Shown here: positions 1 to 8,098 of the stretch, one piece after another
Position numbering within the stretch: the first letter of the stretch is position 1
Layout of the letters: each line of letters opens with the position of its first letter
Assembly (NCBI GenBank): GCA_039188975.1
Contig: JBCCYT010000005.1
Location: forward strand, 1 to 64,000
Source of the DNA: UBA11606 sp039188975
GTDB lineage: Bacteria; Actinomycetota; Acidimicrobiia; Acidimicrobiales; Aldehydirespiratoraceae
Direction: 5' to 3'
Length of the DNA: 64,000 bases
The notes under the pieces: generated by a model
The model's database searches: none
What the model was told of the DNA's origin: nothing
Seen by the model: only the letters and a program-made list of their open reading frames with translations
Position numbers and translations under genes: made by a program

Positions 1-582
1 GCGATGGGCGTGCTCGGCCGGTACGCCGAAGCACAACTGGGCTCCCCGCTGGGAGCGCTCGACCATGTCGAGCTGTACTCGTGCTTCCCGGCAGCCGTGC
101 GGGTGCAACAAGCCGAACTCGGACTCGATCCGGACTCGCCGGCAACGATCACCGGCGGCATGGCCTTTGCTGGCGGACCGTTCAACAACTTCGTGTTCCA
201 GGCCACGGTGGCGATGATCGAACGACTCCGTGAGCGGCCCGGCGATCGTGGTTTGGTCACTGCGGTCAGCGGGTTGCTCACCAAGCCCGGCCTCACCGTC
301 TGGGGCACCGAACCGACGGTGCGGTGTCCACCAGCGGACCTGGTCGACCTTGCGACGGCCGAAACGGGCGTTGCCTCCCTCGACGAAGACCCGTCGGGCC
401 CCGGCACCGTGCTCACCTACACAACCGCCGGACCCCGCGTGTGCGCAATCATCGAGCTCGACACCGGACGCCGGGCCGTAGCAGCGTGCGACGACGAACA
501 GCTTGCGGAGGAGGTCACGACCCAGGACCTGATCGGCGCCCGGGCCGCCGTCGACGGCCGAGCGTTCGTGCCCACGGCCTAA
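1..582 (+). CDS. Thiolase / acetyl-CoA acetyltransferase family protein, C-terminal part
   Basis: This is the C-terminal portion of a thiolase-fold protein; the reading frame is open to the left edge, so the true start lies outside the window. Visible are the segment ELYSCFPAAVRVQQ and the Gly-rich run GGMAFAGGPFNNF followed by a helix, typical of the C-terminal half of the acetyl-CoA acetyltransferase family that joins or cleaves acyl-CoA units. A C-terminal extension of roughly 80 residues, as in SCP-x-like thiolases, follows GLLTKPGLTVWGTEP. The active-site cysteine of the N-terminal half is not in the window, so catalytic competence cannot be judged. The substrate is unknown. It converges on the next gene across about 30 bp. 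Confidence 0.8.
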   Translation, partial: AMGVLGRYAEAQLGSPLGALDHVELYSCFPAAVRVQQAELGLDPDSPATITGGMAFAGGPFNNFVFQATVAMIERLRERPGDRGLVTAVSGLLTKPGLTVWGTEPTVRCPPADLVDLATAETGVASLDEDPSGPGTVLTYTTAGPRVCAIIELDTGRRAVAACDDEQLAEEVTTQDLIGARAAVDGRAFVPTA

Positions 583-614
583 GGTCCGCCGGCCGACCCC
601 GTCGAGGCGGTCGG

Positions 615-944
615 TCAGATCGGCTGAGCGACGCGGATTCGGTTGCCGTCCGGGTCGGTCAGCGACACCTCGTGACCCCACGGCTGCGTTTCCACCGCCA
701 CACCGAACTCGGCGCTGACCGGGGCGACATCATCGACCCAGAAGTAGGCGAGCGACTTCTTCGGCGCGTCACCCTTGTGCTCGGAGAGGTGGATCTGCAC
801 CTCCCCACGGCGAAGAAAGCCGTACAGCGGGAATCCGGGTTCGAACTGGTGGCTACCCGTCAGCTCGAAGCCCAGCCGGGCGTACCAGGTCGCACTGGCC
901 TGCACGCTCTTCACTCGAAAGACCGGGATGATCGTCTCGGTCAT
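615..944 (-). CDS. VOC superfamily (glyoxalase/bleomycin resistance-like) protein
   Basis: A 109-residue single-module vicinal-oxygen-chelate protein. It begins IIPVFRVKSVQASATWYARLGFE, the usual first beta-alpha unit, and ends SLTDPDGNRIRVAQ, the family hallmark containing the late metal-side acidic position. Members act as isomerases, dioxygenases or drug-binding proteins; no substrate can be assigned. A strong ribosome-binding site (complement of 947-955) sits just before the ATG. It lies 21 bp downstream of mscR on the same strand, so the two are probably one operon, which hints at a role in aldehyde or thiol-adduct handling. That link is inference. Confidence 0.82.
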   Translation of the reverse strand: MTETIIPVFRVKSVQASATWYARLGFELTGSHQFEPGFPLYGFLRRGEVQIHLSEHKGDAPKKSLAYFWVDDVAPVSAEFGVAVETQPWGHEVSLTDPDGNRIRVAQPI

Positions 945-965
945 GGCTCCTCCTCGAGTGGCGGG

Positions 966-2054
966 CTAGTCGATCTCGACGACGGAGCGAAGGACTTCGC
1001 CGCGCTCCATCTTGTGGAACGCCTCTTCGACCCCGTCGAGCGGGATGATCTCGCTGACGAAGCCATCGAGATCGAGCCGGCCCTGCTGGTACAGGTCGAT
1101 CAGCATCGGAAAGTCTCGGCTCGGCAAGCAGTCGCCGTACCAACTCGACTTGAGCGCCCCGCCGCGGCCGAACACATCGAGGAACGGCAGCGTGAGTTCC
1201 ATGTCGGGCCGGGGTACGCCGACGAGCACCACGGTGCCGGCGAGGTCGCGAGCCTCGAAGCACTGCTTGTAGACCTCGGGAAGGCCGATTGCCTCGATCG
1301 CAACGTCGACACCGAAGCCATCGGTGTACTCCCGGATCTTCTCGACCGGGTCCTCGGTTTTGGCGTTGACCGTGTGGGTGGCACCGAACCCCTTGGCCCA
1401 CTCGAGCTTCTGGTCGTCGAGATCGACGGCGATGATCTTCGACGCGCCAGCGAGTGCCGAACCGGCAATCGCAGCATCACCGACCCCGCCGCAGCCGAAC
1501 ACGGCGACCGTGTCTCCGCGACTCACACCACCGGTGTTGATGGCTGCGCCGATGCCGGCCATCACGCCGCAACCGAGCAAGCCGGCGGCGGCCGGACGGG
1601 CTTCAGGATCGACCTTGGTGCACTGACCGGCCGCAACCAGGGTCTTCTCCGCGAAGGCACCGATGCCGAGCGCCGGCGACAGTTCGGTGCCGTCCTCGAG
1701 CGTCATCTTCTGTTCGGCATTGAACGTGTCGAAGCAGATCTCGGGCCGGCCCTTGTTGCAGCTGCGACAGTTGCCGCACACGGCCCGCCAATTGAGAACG
1801 ACGAAGTCGCCAGGGGCCACATCGGTGACCCCCTCGCCGACCGACTCCACGATGCCGCTCGCTTCGTGGCCGAGCAGGAATGGAAACTCGTCGTTGATGC
1901 CGCCCTCGCGGTAGTGGAGGTCGGTGTGGCAGACCCCACATGCCTGGATGGCGACGACCGCTTCACCCGGCCCGGGATCGGGAATGATGATGTTCTCGAT
2001 CGTCACCGGCGCGTCTTTCTCCATGGCGACGACGCCCTTCACGGTCTGCGGCAT
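966..2054 (-). CDS. mscR: S-(hydroxymethyl)mycothiol dehydrogenase (mycothiol-dependent formaldehyde dehydrogenase)
   Basis: A 362-residue zinc medium-chain alcohol dehydrogenase. GVCHTDLHYREGG carries the catalytic zinc cysteine, GHEASG the zinc histidine and glutamate, and CGNCRSCNKGRPEIC the four-cysteine structural zinc site. The Rossmann motif is GCGGVGDAAIAG. The stretches DTFNAEQKMTLEDG and GCGVMAGIGAAINTGG match the actinobacterial mycothiol-dependent formaldehyde dehydrogenase (AdhE2/MscR) almost residue for residue, which separates it from generic alcohol dehydrogenases. The enzyme oxidises the formaldehyde-mycothiol adduct with NAD and is also linked to S-nitrosomycothiol reduction. 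An AGGGGGA ribosome-binding site precedes the ATG. It implies the host makes mycothiol. Confidence 0.93.
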   Translation of the reverse strand: MPQTVKGVVAMEKDAPVTIENIIIPDPGPGEAVVAIQACGVCHTDLHYREGGINDEFPFLLGHEASGIVESVGEGVTDVAPGDFVVLNWRAVCGNCRSCNKGRPEICFDTFNAEQKMTLEDGTELSPALGIGAFAEKTLVAAGQCTKVDPEARPAAAGLLGCGVMAGIGAAINTGGVSRGDTVAVFGCGGVGDAAIAGSALAGASKIIAVDLDDQKLEWAKGFGATHTVNAKTEDPVEKIREYTDGFGVDVAIEAIGLPEVYKQCFEARDLAGTVVLVGVPRPDMELTLPFLDVFGRGGALKSSWYGDCLPSRDFPMLIDLYQQGRLDLDGFVSEIIPLDGVEEAFHKMERGEVLRSVVEID

Positions 2055-2142
2055 TGGATTCCCCCTGATCGATGTCCCACCGTCGAAACTGGCAGGAGGC
2101 TAGACCAAGTTGCCCGGTTGACGAGCGGGAGTGATTCTCAGC

Positions 2143-3792
2143 TCACGAGAGGTGGTGCGCTGCGCCGACCTCCGCGGCTGCCGCTTCGTCCCAATAGCCG
2201 ATGAACACACCTTGGGCATGGGCGTTGAACCCATCGGCAGATGACTCCAAGGCCCGAGACAGGTCGGTCGTCATCTCGTTGGAACGGTCGCGGTACCACT
2301 CGAACAACCGCTCCCGAAGTTCGCGTGCCTCGGCCGCCAACGCCGGGTCGGCGGCGCGGTCGACGAACTCGTTCGGGTCGGCGTCGAGGTCGTACAGCAG
2401 GTCAGGGCCGGTCTCACTCAGGATGTACTTGAACCGATCGGTGCGCAGCATCGTCGCTCGCTGGCGGCGGTAGTCGTCGCCGAGATCGACCTCGACGTAG
2501 GCGAACTCCGACTGACACACGGCGGTCTCGCGTCGCTGCCCACCACCGTGCAGGAGCGGCGCCAGGGTTTGTCCTTCGAGCCAACGATCGATCTGCGGGG
2601 TGATCTCGCCGACCGCATCGACAAAGGTCGGTACGAGATCGATCGCTTCGACCAGCGCGCTCGAGGTCGTGCCGCGGGTGACATCTGCAGCCGGTCGGGG
2701 GTCGACGACGATCATCGGTACTCGAACCACCTCGTCGTGCAACCAATCCTTTTCGCCGAGCCAATGATCACCGAGGTAGTCACCATGGTCGCTGGTCAAC
2801 ACGATCATGGTGTCGTCGCTTCGGCCGAGCCGGTCGAGTTCTGCGAAGAGTCGGCCGAGGTGGTGGTCGATCTGCAGCACCAGCCCGAGATAGGCGGGGT
2901 ACACCGTGCGGCGGATGTGCTCCTGTGACATCGAGCGGCTCACCCGCAGGTCGCGGAATGCCCGCAGTACCGGATGGTCGTGCTCGAGTTCCGCTTCGGA
3001 CCGGTTGGGCGCAGGCAGGTCGAGCGGGTCGACGAGCTGGTGGTACGGCTCGGACACGACGTAGGGCCAATGCGGTTTGATGAACGACAGGTGGATACAC
3101 CAGGGGTCGTCGCCAGCGGCTCGAATCGTCTCGATCGCCTGATCGGTCATGAAGGCGGTTTCGGACAACTCGTCGGGAACGATGGCCGGATACTTCGAGG
3201 CGCGAAGCAGCCAACCCGACACTCGCTCCCCATGTTCGTCGAGCACCGAATTCGCAGCCGTATGCCACGCATTGGGACCGTCGAATCCGTGTTCGGCCAG
3301 GAACCGGTTGTAGGGCAGCTGCGACATGTCGGCGATGCCGGGCATCAACCCGTCGTCGCGCAGGGTCGGTTCGAAACCGCACTCGGACAGATACATGGTC
3401 TCGGGGGCATCGGGATCGAGACCGGTAATGCCGAGCCCCTCGCGGTCCGCGGCCATGTGGGTCTTGCCGACCAGCATGGTCCGGACACCCTGGCTGCGCA
3501 GATGGTCGCCGAGCGTTCGTTGACCGATCGACAGCGGTATGCGGTTGTAGCGGGTGCCGTGAGACTGGACGTAGCGTCCGGTGTAGAAGCTCATGCGCGA
3601 CGAACCGCACACCGACCCCTGGACATGAGCGTGATCGAAGGCGACTCCCCGGGCCGCAAGGCGATCGATGTTCGGGGTCTCGATGACGGACCCGCCGTAG
3701 CACGACAGCGCGTCGAGTCGCAGCTGGTCGCACATGATGAAGAGGACGTTGCGAACCCGGTGATCCCGAGGATTGTTCGGGTCAGGCGACAT
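2143..3792 (-). CDS. Sulfatase / alkaline-phosphatase superfamily hydrolase
   Basis: A 549-residue formylglycine-type sulfatase fold enzyme with no evident signal peptide, so probably cytoplasmic. It starts with IMCDQLRLDALSCYGG, the first metal-binding aspartate region, then carries VCGSSRMSFYTGR, the modification site where the cysteine would be converted to formylglycine. The usual Pro of C-x-P-S-R is Ser here. Later TSDHGDYLGDHWLGEKDW supplies the Asp-His metal ligands. Members cleave sulfate or phosphate esters and phosphonate monoesters; substrate unknown. The start overlaps the end of the upstream methyltransferase by about 11 bp, suggesting translational coupling. Confidence 0.88.
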   Translation of the reverse strand: MSPDPNNPRDHRVRNVLFIMCDQLRLDALSCYGGSVIETPNIDRLAARGVAFDHAHVQGSVCGSSRMSFYTGRYVQSHGTRYNRIPLSIGQRTLGDHLRSQGVRTMLVGKTHMAADREGLGITGLDPDAPETMYLSECGFEPTLRDDGLMPGIADMSQLPYNRFLAEHGFDGPNAWHTAANSVLDEHGERVSGWLLRASKYPAIVPDELSETAFMTDQAIETIRAAGDDPWCIHLSFIKPHWPYVVSEPYHQLVDPLDLPAPNRSEAELEHDHPVLRAFRDLRVSRSMSQEHIRRTVYPAYLGLVLQIDHHLGRLFAELDRLGRSDDTMIVLTSDHGDYLGDHWLGEKDWLHDEVVRVPMIVVDPRPAADVTRGTTSSALVEAIDLVPTFVDAVGEITPQIDRWLEGQTLAPLLHGGGQRRETAVCQSEFAYVEVDLGDDYRRQRATMLRTDRFKYILSETGPDLLYDLDADPNEFVDRAADPALAAEARELRERLFEWYRDRSNEMTTDLSRALESSADGFNAHAQGVFIGYWDEAAAAEVGAAHHLS

Positions 3793-4447
3793 AGCGCTGG
3801 AGTTCGGTCCAGTCGCCGGGAACGAGGCCGAGGAGGTCGCTGCGGTCGGCGGACTCGATGTCGGCCCATCCGAGCTGGTCGATGTCGGTCACGATCTCGT
3901 CGTATCGATCGAACAGGATCGTGTTGGTCGGGTCGAGCCCGGTGACGATGGCGAGCCCGGAGGGGCCAACATCGGCGACCACGACCGACAGGTCCGGGCG
4001 ATAGCGGCGCAGCGCCACGATGGTCTTCCACACGTCGCCGGTCCAGACAGCCGTGGTCCGGACCCGAGCCGCCGTGACTTCGTCGATCGGGTTGCAGTCG
4101 TGGATCAAGATCACACTTTCGGGCGTGCTGTGGCGTTCGAGATTGGCGACGTCGCGAAGCGTCTGTTCCCAATGGTGAAGTCCGTCGGCGAAGGAAAGAT
4201 CGATCGACTCACCGCACAGCGCAACGGGATCGGCAAAGAAGTCGTCGCTGGTCTGCGCAACGATCGTCGACTGCGCCGGTGGTTCGGCCACCTTCGGGGC
4301 CGGGTCGACCGCAACGATGCGAGTGTCGGGCTGAACGAATGCCAGCGAGTGCCCTTCGTGCACGCCGACTTCGACGTAGAGGTTCGGTTGGCGAAGCTCG
4401 TGGATCCGTCGCAGTAGTCCGTAGTAGGTCGAAATCGGCTCCGTCAT
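3782..4447 (-). CDS. Class I SAM-dependent methyltransferase (family 24-like)
   Basis: A 221-residue protein with a Rossmann methyltransferase core: YVEVGVHEGHSLAFV is motif I, IVAVDPAPK the following acidic strand, and IDLSFADGLHHWEQTLRD plus VILIHDCNP the later strands. This pattern is typical of methyltransferase-24 proteins seen in glycan and natural-product loci. The acceptor is unknown. It lies 19 bp after the amidohydrolase gene and overlaps the sulfatase gene, so the three could be co-transcribed, but a TANNNT box 8 nt before its ATG also suggests its own leaderless promoter. Confidence 0.8.
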   Translation of the reverse strand: MTEPISTYYGLLRRIHELRQPNLYVEVGVHEGHSLAFVQPDTRIVAVDPAPKVAEPPAQSTIVAQTSDDFFADPVALCGESIDLSFADGLHHWEQTLRDVANLERHSTPESVILIHDCNPIDEVTAARVRTTAVWTGDVWKTIVALRRYRPDLSVVVADVGPSGLAIVTGLDPTNTILFDRYDEIVTDIDQLGWADIESADRSDLLGLVPGDWTELQRYVA

Positions 4448-4455
4448 CGTCGGAG

Positions 4456-4461
4456 ACGCTA
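4456..4461 (-). promoter_or_regulatory. TANNNT -10 box, leaderless-type
   Basis: TAGCGT on the minus strand ends 8 nt before the methyltransferase ATG at 4447. It fits a leaderless or nearly leaderless transcript; no -35 box is obvious. Confidence 0.4.
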
Positions 4462-4466
4462 CGCCC

Positions 4467-5648
4467 TCAGAAGCGCCGGCCGAACGCCATCGACGGGTTG
4501 TCGGGGATTTCGGTCAGCGGGGTCGCAATCTCGTCGACGGTGGGACCGAGCTCGAGCGCCGCCAGCGGCTCGATGTCGAGGCCGTACAGTTTGGCCGCGG
4601 TCCCCCCGAACAGCTCGTGCAGATCGGCGGGATCCCAGTCGTGGAAGACGTGGCGCAGCGACGCAACGGAGTCGGGGTAGGTGCCCTCACGATGCGGGTA
4701 ATCCGAGCCCCACATGACGTTGCCGACACCGAGGGTCTTGATCGCTTCGGCTTCGTCCTTCGACGGGAAGCTGGCTCCCATCGTGCAGTTGGAGGCGAAG
4801 TAGCTCGAGGGCGACCGTTCGAGGGTGTTGCCATCCATGCGCAGCTCACCGACACCGCCGTTGCGGAAGGCGTACCAGATGCCGTCCATCTTCTTCAGCG
4901 TGTCGGGCACCCACCCTGTCTTTTGTTCCGTCATCACGAACTGAAGGTTGGGGAAGCGCTCGAACACCCCCGACAAGATGATGTGCCACAGGCTGCGGTT
5001 CGCGAAGAACGGCACTTCCATGATCATCAGGAAGCTCTTGATTTTCGCCGTGCTGTAGTCGGGGATACCGCCACCACCGTGCTGGTTCACCGACAAGCCC
5101 GTCTCCTCACAGGCCCGATAGATCGGGTCATAGACGTCGGTCCACAGCTTCGGTACATCCGCGTCGGGCGGCACCGCCGGAAACAGCACCCCCTTGAGGC
5201 CGTGCTCGGCGGCCCAATAGACCTCCTGCACCGAGGCCTCGACATCGTTCGGGAAGATCTGGGCGAGCCCAGCTCGTCGACCGGGGTAGTCCTGGCACCA
5301 CTCGACGAGCCACCGGTTGTGGGCTTGGAGGCCGGCCCAGCGCAGCGTGAGTTCGTCCGCGGTTTTTGGTGGGCTGGCGACGAGCGCGCCGGACGGGAAG
5401 AAGGGAGGGATGGTGTTGGGAAACACGATCTCCGCGGCGAGGCCGTCGGCCTCGAGCTGACGCTGGCGCACGCCATTGTCCCAGTTGCGAATCTTCGACT
5501 CGTCGGTCAGGTCCTCCCACGGATTGTCGAAGTCGGCCGCCCACGCGTCGAAGTCGTCATGAAACGACGACTCGAGATAGTCGCGGTAGGTATGCAGATC
5601 GGCTCCGGCATGGCAGTCGGCCGACACGAGTGTGTAGCGATCGGTCAT
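4467..5648 (-). CDS. Amidohydrolase family metal-dependent hydrolase (TIM barrel)
   Basis: A 393-residue amidohydrolase-2-type protein. YTLVSADCHAGAD holds an early Asp-x-His-like metal site, SVNQHGGGG a mid-barrel histidine, and MWGSDYPHREGTYPD the late Ser-Asp-x-Pro-His motif seen in the ACMSD-like decarboxylase/hydrolase group. Family members hydrolyse or decarboxylate aromatic and cyclic acids; the substrate here is unknown. The first strand shows DCH rather than a classical HxH, so the metal-binding details may differ. A TAGCCT box 7 nt before the ATG supports the start. It heads a possible run of three minus-strand genes. Confidence 0.85.
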   Translation of the reverse strand: MTDRYTLVSADCHAGADLHTYRDYLESSFHDDFDAWAADFDNPWEDLTDESKIRNWDNGVRQRQLEADGLAAEIVFPNTIPPFFPSGALVASPPKTADELTLRWAGLQAHNRWLVEWCQDYPGRRAGLAQIFPNDVEASVQEVYWAAEHGLKGVLFPAVPPDADVPKLWTDVYDPIYRACEETGLSVNQHGGGGIPDYSTAKIKSFLMIMEVPFFANRSLWHIILSGVFERFPNLQFVMTEQKTGWVPDTLKKMDGIWYAFRNGGVGELRMDGNTLERSPSSYFASNCTMGASFPSKDEAEAIKTLGVGNVMWGSDYPHREGTYPDSVASLRHVFHDWDPADLHELFGGTAAKLYGLDIEPLAALELGPTVDEIATPLTEIPDNPSMAFGRRF

Positions 5649-5655
5649 GGCCGAG

Positions 5656-5661
5656 AGGCTA
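5656..5661 (-). promoter_or_regulatory. TANNNT -10 box, leaderless-type
   Basis: TAGCCT on the minus strand ends 7 nt before the amidohydrolase ATG at 5648. Confidence 0.45.
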
Positions 5662-5681
5662 GGGCCTGACCTGACAGGCCG

Positions 5682-6086
5682 TCAGATCGGGGCCGACCCT
5701 CCGCTGCGGTCTCCCGTGTCCGTAGTTGCCTCGCCTTTTCGCGACGCGTCGAGAAGGGGGTTGGGAGACGTGGCGGTGGGTGGCCAGTTCGCGTCGCGAA
5801 AAGGCGAGGCAACAAGCGTCGCGTCGCTGCGATGCGGCCATGGACGACGCGGTGCCCACGGCTCGCCCGCGAGGATCGATGCCTCGATGTTGCGGGCATG
5901 ACGACGGATCCGATCCCGGGTCGAGCGGGGCAACTCGTCGATGGTGTAGCGGCCATCGCCCATCGGGTGGAGGCGGCGTTTGCGGACCTCGCTGGTCGTG
6001 GTTGTTCCGCCATGATCGAGAACGAGCGAGGTGATGAGGTAGCGAAGGTCGTAGCCCGTGAGTTCCATGCGGCGAGGCTTGCGCAT
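5682..6086 (-). CDS. Hypothetical small protein, possibly 3'-altered by a palindromic element
   Basis: Up to 134 residues; the more likely start is the Met of MELTGYDLRYL at residue 7. The first 75 residues look protein-like: two predicted helices, GYDLRYLITSLVLDHGG and STRDRIRRHARNIEAS, flanking a TTSEVRKRRL segment. I recognise no family. The last third runs through the perfect inverted repeat at 5725-5813 and has a composition unlike the rest (PFRDANWPPTATSPNPLLD), so the original C-terminus may have been replaced. This is the only credible gene in the 464-bp gap between the amidohydrolase and TylF-like genes. Confidence 0.4.
   Translation of the reverse strand: MRKPRRMELTGYDLRYLITSLVLDHGGTTTTSEVRKRRLHPMGDGRYTIDELPRSTRDRIRRHARNIEASILAGEPWAPRRPWPHRSDATLVASPFRDANWPPTATSPNPLLDASRKGEATTDTGDRSGGSAPI
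5725..5813. repeat. Palindromic element: 24-bp perfect inverted repeat with 41-bp loop
   Basis: Positions 5725-5748 are the exact reverse complement of 5790-5813, each beginning or ending in gttgcctcgcc / ggcgaggcaac. The 41-bp loop is G-rich. The structure would form a very stable hairpin in RNA from either strand. It has no T-tract, so it is not a standard intrinsic terminator, and it resembles a REP or MITE-type dispersed palindrome. I see no second copy in this window. Confidence 0.85.
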
Positions 6087-6112
6087 GGGTTTGACACGAC
6101 GCCGTCAGCGCG

Positions 6113-6844
6113 TCAGGACTTGCGCCAGTACACGCCCGTCCAGTCGACCTCGACGATCTCGTCGGTGATGCCGTGTCGCTCCCGGAAGTCGTGCACCGCC
6201 TTGCGGCACGGCTCCCACGCCCCATAGTCGTCGACGATCACGAAACCACCCGGCGAGACCCTGTCGTAGAGCGGCACGAGGGCATCCATCGTCGACTCAT
6301 AGAGATCGCCGTCCAGCCGAAGCACGGCGAGCTGTTCGATCGGGGCAGGAGCGAGCGTGTCGGCAAACCAGCCTTCAAGGAACCGCACCCGGTCGTCGAG
6401 CAACCCGTAGCGCTCGAAGTTGGCTCGTACGATGTCGGCGCCAACCATGAGGGTCGCCACGCCGGAGAGATCGTGACCTTCGTCGTCGGGGTACGCCTCG
6501 ACATTGGGTGCGGGAAGTCCCTCGAACGAATCGGCAACCCAGACGTGCCGGTCAGCATCACCCCACGCCTCGAGCATGCCTCGCATCAGAATCGTGACCC
6601 CGCCACGCCACACACCGGTCTCGATCAGATCGCCCGGAATGTCCTCGGCCAAGACCGTTTCGACGGCGTGACGGACATTGGCCAGGCGAGCACCACCCAC
6701 CATGGTTTCTGCGGTGCGAGGCCAGTCTCGGCCCTCGGCCCGGATGGCCGGATCGACAGTGTCTTCATCGAGAAACAGCTCGCGGGTGAGGCACCCCGTC
6801 AGAAGGTCGACGTATCGGTCGCGGGCGACGTTCGGGTTCGACAT
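6113..6844 (-). CDS. TylF/MycF-family O-methyltransferase
   Basis: A 243-residue SAM methyltransferase of the macrocin O-methyltransferase family. Its signature blocks are LIETGVWRGGVTILMRG (SAM loop), VWVADSFEGLPAPN, LRLDGDLYESTMDAL and VIVDDYGAWEPCRKAV; the two Asp of VDDYG correspond to the metal-binding acidic pair of TylF/MycF/NovP. Family members methylate sugar hydroxyls on antibiotics or glycans. No natural-product cluster is visible here, so a cell-surface glycan is a likelier acceptor (inference). The start is shared, head to head, with acyl-CoA dehydrogenase across 36 bp, each with its own TANNNT box. Confidence 0.88.
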   Translation of the reverse strand: MSNPNVARDRYVDLLTGCLTRELFLDEDTVDPAIRAEGRDWPRTAETMVGGARLANVRHAVETVLAEDIPGDLIETGVWRGGVTILMRGMLEAWGDADRHVWVADSFEGLPAPNVEAYPDDEGHDLSGVATLMVGADIVRANFERYGLLDDRVRFLEGWFADTLAPAPIEQLAVLRLDGDLYESTMDALVPLYDRVSPGGFVIVDDYGAWEPCRKAVHDFRERHGITDEIVEVDWTGVYWRKS

Positions 6845-6852
6845 GGTCAGTG

Positions 6853-6858
6853 AGCCTA
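6853..6858 (-). promoter_or_regulatory. TANNNT -10 box for the TylF-like gene
   Basis: TAGGCT on the minus strand, 8 nt before the ATG at 6844; it lies back to back with the plus-strand box at 6867-6872. Confidence 0.4.
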
Positions 6859-6866
6859 CGGCCGGG

Positions 6867-6872
6867 TAACTT
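6867..6872 (+). promoter_or_regulatory. TANNNT -10 box for the acyl-CoA dehydrogenase
   Basis: TAACTT ends 8 nt before the ATG at 6881. Confidence 0.4.
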
Positions 6873-6880
6873 CGCGTCCT

Positions 6881-8098
6881 ATGGATCCGACCTACACCGA
6901 AGAAGCCGAGGCGTTCCGCGCTCGCATCAAGGAGTTCCTCGACTCGAACCTGCCGACCGGGTGGGCCGGATACGGCGCCATGTCGGTCGACGAGGCGTTC
7001 GAGTGGACCGCCGATTGGCGACAGAAGCTGGCTGCCAATGGCCTCCTCGCGCCGTCGTGGCCCACCGAATACGGCGGCGGTGGCATGTCAGAGCTCGAAC
7101 AGGTGATCTTGGCCGAGGAGTTCGAGAAGGCAGGCGCTCCGACCGGGGCGGGCAACGATGCGTTCTCGATCCAGATGGTCGGCAACACGATTTTGCACTG
7201 GGGTTCCGAGGAACAAAAGGCGCACTTCTTGCCTCGCATCATCAGCGGCGAGGATGTCTGGTGCCAGGGCTACTCCGAGCCCGACGCCGGTTCCGACCTC
7301 GGAGGTCTCGGTTGCAAGGCCGTGCTCGACGGTGACGAATGGGTCATCAACGGCCAGAAGATCTGGACCTCCGCCGGGCAGCATGCGAACTGGATCTTCG
7401 TGCTGTGCCGCACCGATCCCGACGCGCCGAAGCACCGCGGCATTTCGTTCTTGCTGTGCCCGATGGATCAGCCCGGTGTCGAAGTCCGTCCCATCAAGAT
7501 GATCAGCGGCGACGACGAGTTCAACGAGACGTTCTTCACCGACGCCCGTACCGACAAGGGCAATGTCATCGGCGAGGTCAACGCCGGGTGGGCCGTCGCC
7601 ATGACGTTGCTCGGCTACGAGCGGGGCGAAGCGGCCGCCACCATGCCGCTCATGTTCAAGGGCGAGTGGGAAAAGCTGGCGGAGAAGGCGAAGGAGACCG
7701 GCGCCAACCAGGACCCAGTCCTGCGAGACCGCCTCGCTGCGACCTACATCGAGGCCGAGATCATGCGCTACCTCGGCATGGGCACGCTCACCCGCTTCCT
7801 CGGCGGCGCCCACCCGGGCCCGGCGGAGTCTGGCTTCAAGCTTTACTGGTCGGAATACCACAAGCGCCTCACCGAACTCGCACTCGACGTTGTCGGCCCC
7901 GAATCGATGCTCGCCGAGTCGACCGCCAAGAAGTCGTTCCATTCCGATGCGCCGGGCGCACCGAACGACGCCGGCTCATGGCTCGGCGCCTTCTACAACG
8001 CCCGCGCCGGCACGATCTACGCCGGCACCAGCCAGGTGCAGCGCAACATCCTGGGCGAAATGGTGCTCGGCTTGCCGAAGGAACCGAAGCCTCAGTGA
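6881..8098 (+). CDS. Acyl-CoA dehydrogenase family protein
   Basis: A 405-residue FAD enzyme catalysing alpha,beta-dehydrogenation of an acyl-CoA or a related oxidation. Domain order is the helical N-terminal domain (about 1-120), the mid beta domain with QGYSEPDAGSDLGGL and WTSAGQHANW (FAD/substrate contacts), and the C-terminal helical domain ending AGTSQVQRNILGE. The Glu that acts as base in MCAD-type enzymes (YEGTSQ) is Ala here (YAGTSQ). An alternative acidic position as in isovaleryl-CoA dehydrogenase-like members may be the Glu in LLGYERGEA. It overlaps the following cupin gene by 4 bp (GTGA). Natural substrate unknown. Confidence 0.92.
   Translation: MDPTYTEEAEAFRARIKEFLDSNLPTGWAGYGAMSVDEAFEWTADWRQKLAANGLLAPSWPTEYGGGGMSELEQVILAEEFEKAGAPTGAGNDAFSIQMVGNTILHWGSEEQKAHFLPRIISGEDVWCQGYSEPDAGSDLGGLGCKAVLDGDEWVINGQKIWTSAGQHANWIFVLCRTDPDAPKHRGISFLLCPMDQPGVEVRPIKMISGDDEFNETFFTDARTDKGNVIGEVNAGWAVAMTLLGYERGEAAATMPLMFKGEWEKLAEKAKETGANQDPVLRDRLAATYIEAEIMRYLGMGTLTRFLGGAHPGPAESGFKLYWSEYHKRLTELALDVVGPESMLAESTAKKSFHSDAPGAPNDAGSWLGAFYNARAGTIYAGTSQVQRNILGEMVLGLPKEPKPQ

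Noticed and set aside
324..2204. 626-codon open frame on the plus strand over mscR and its neighbours
   Set aside because: Shadow of minus-strand genes in GC-rich DNA; composition and lack of motifs are non-coding-like.
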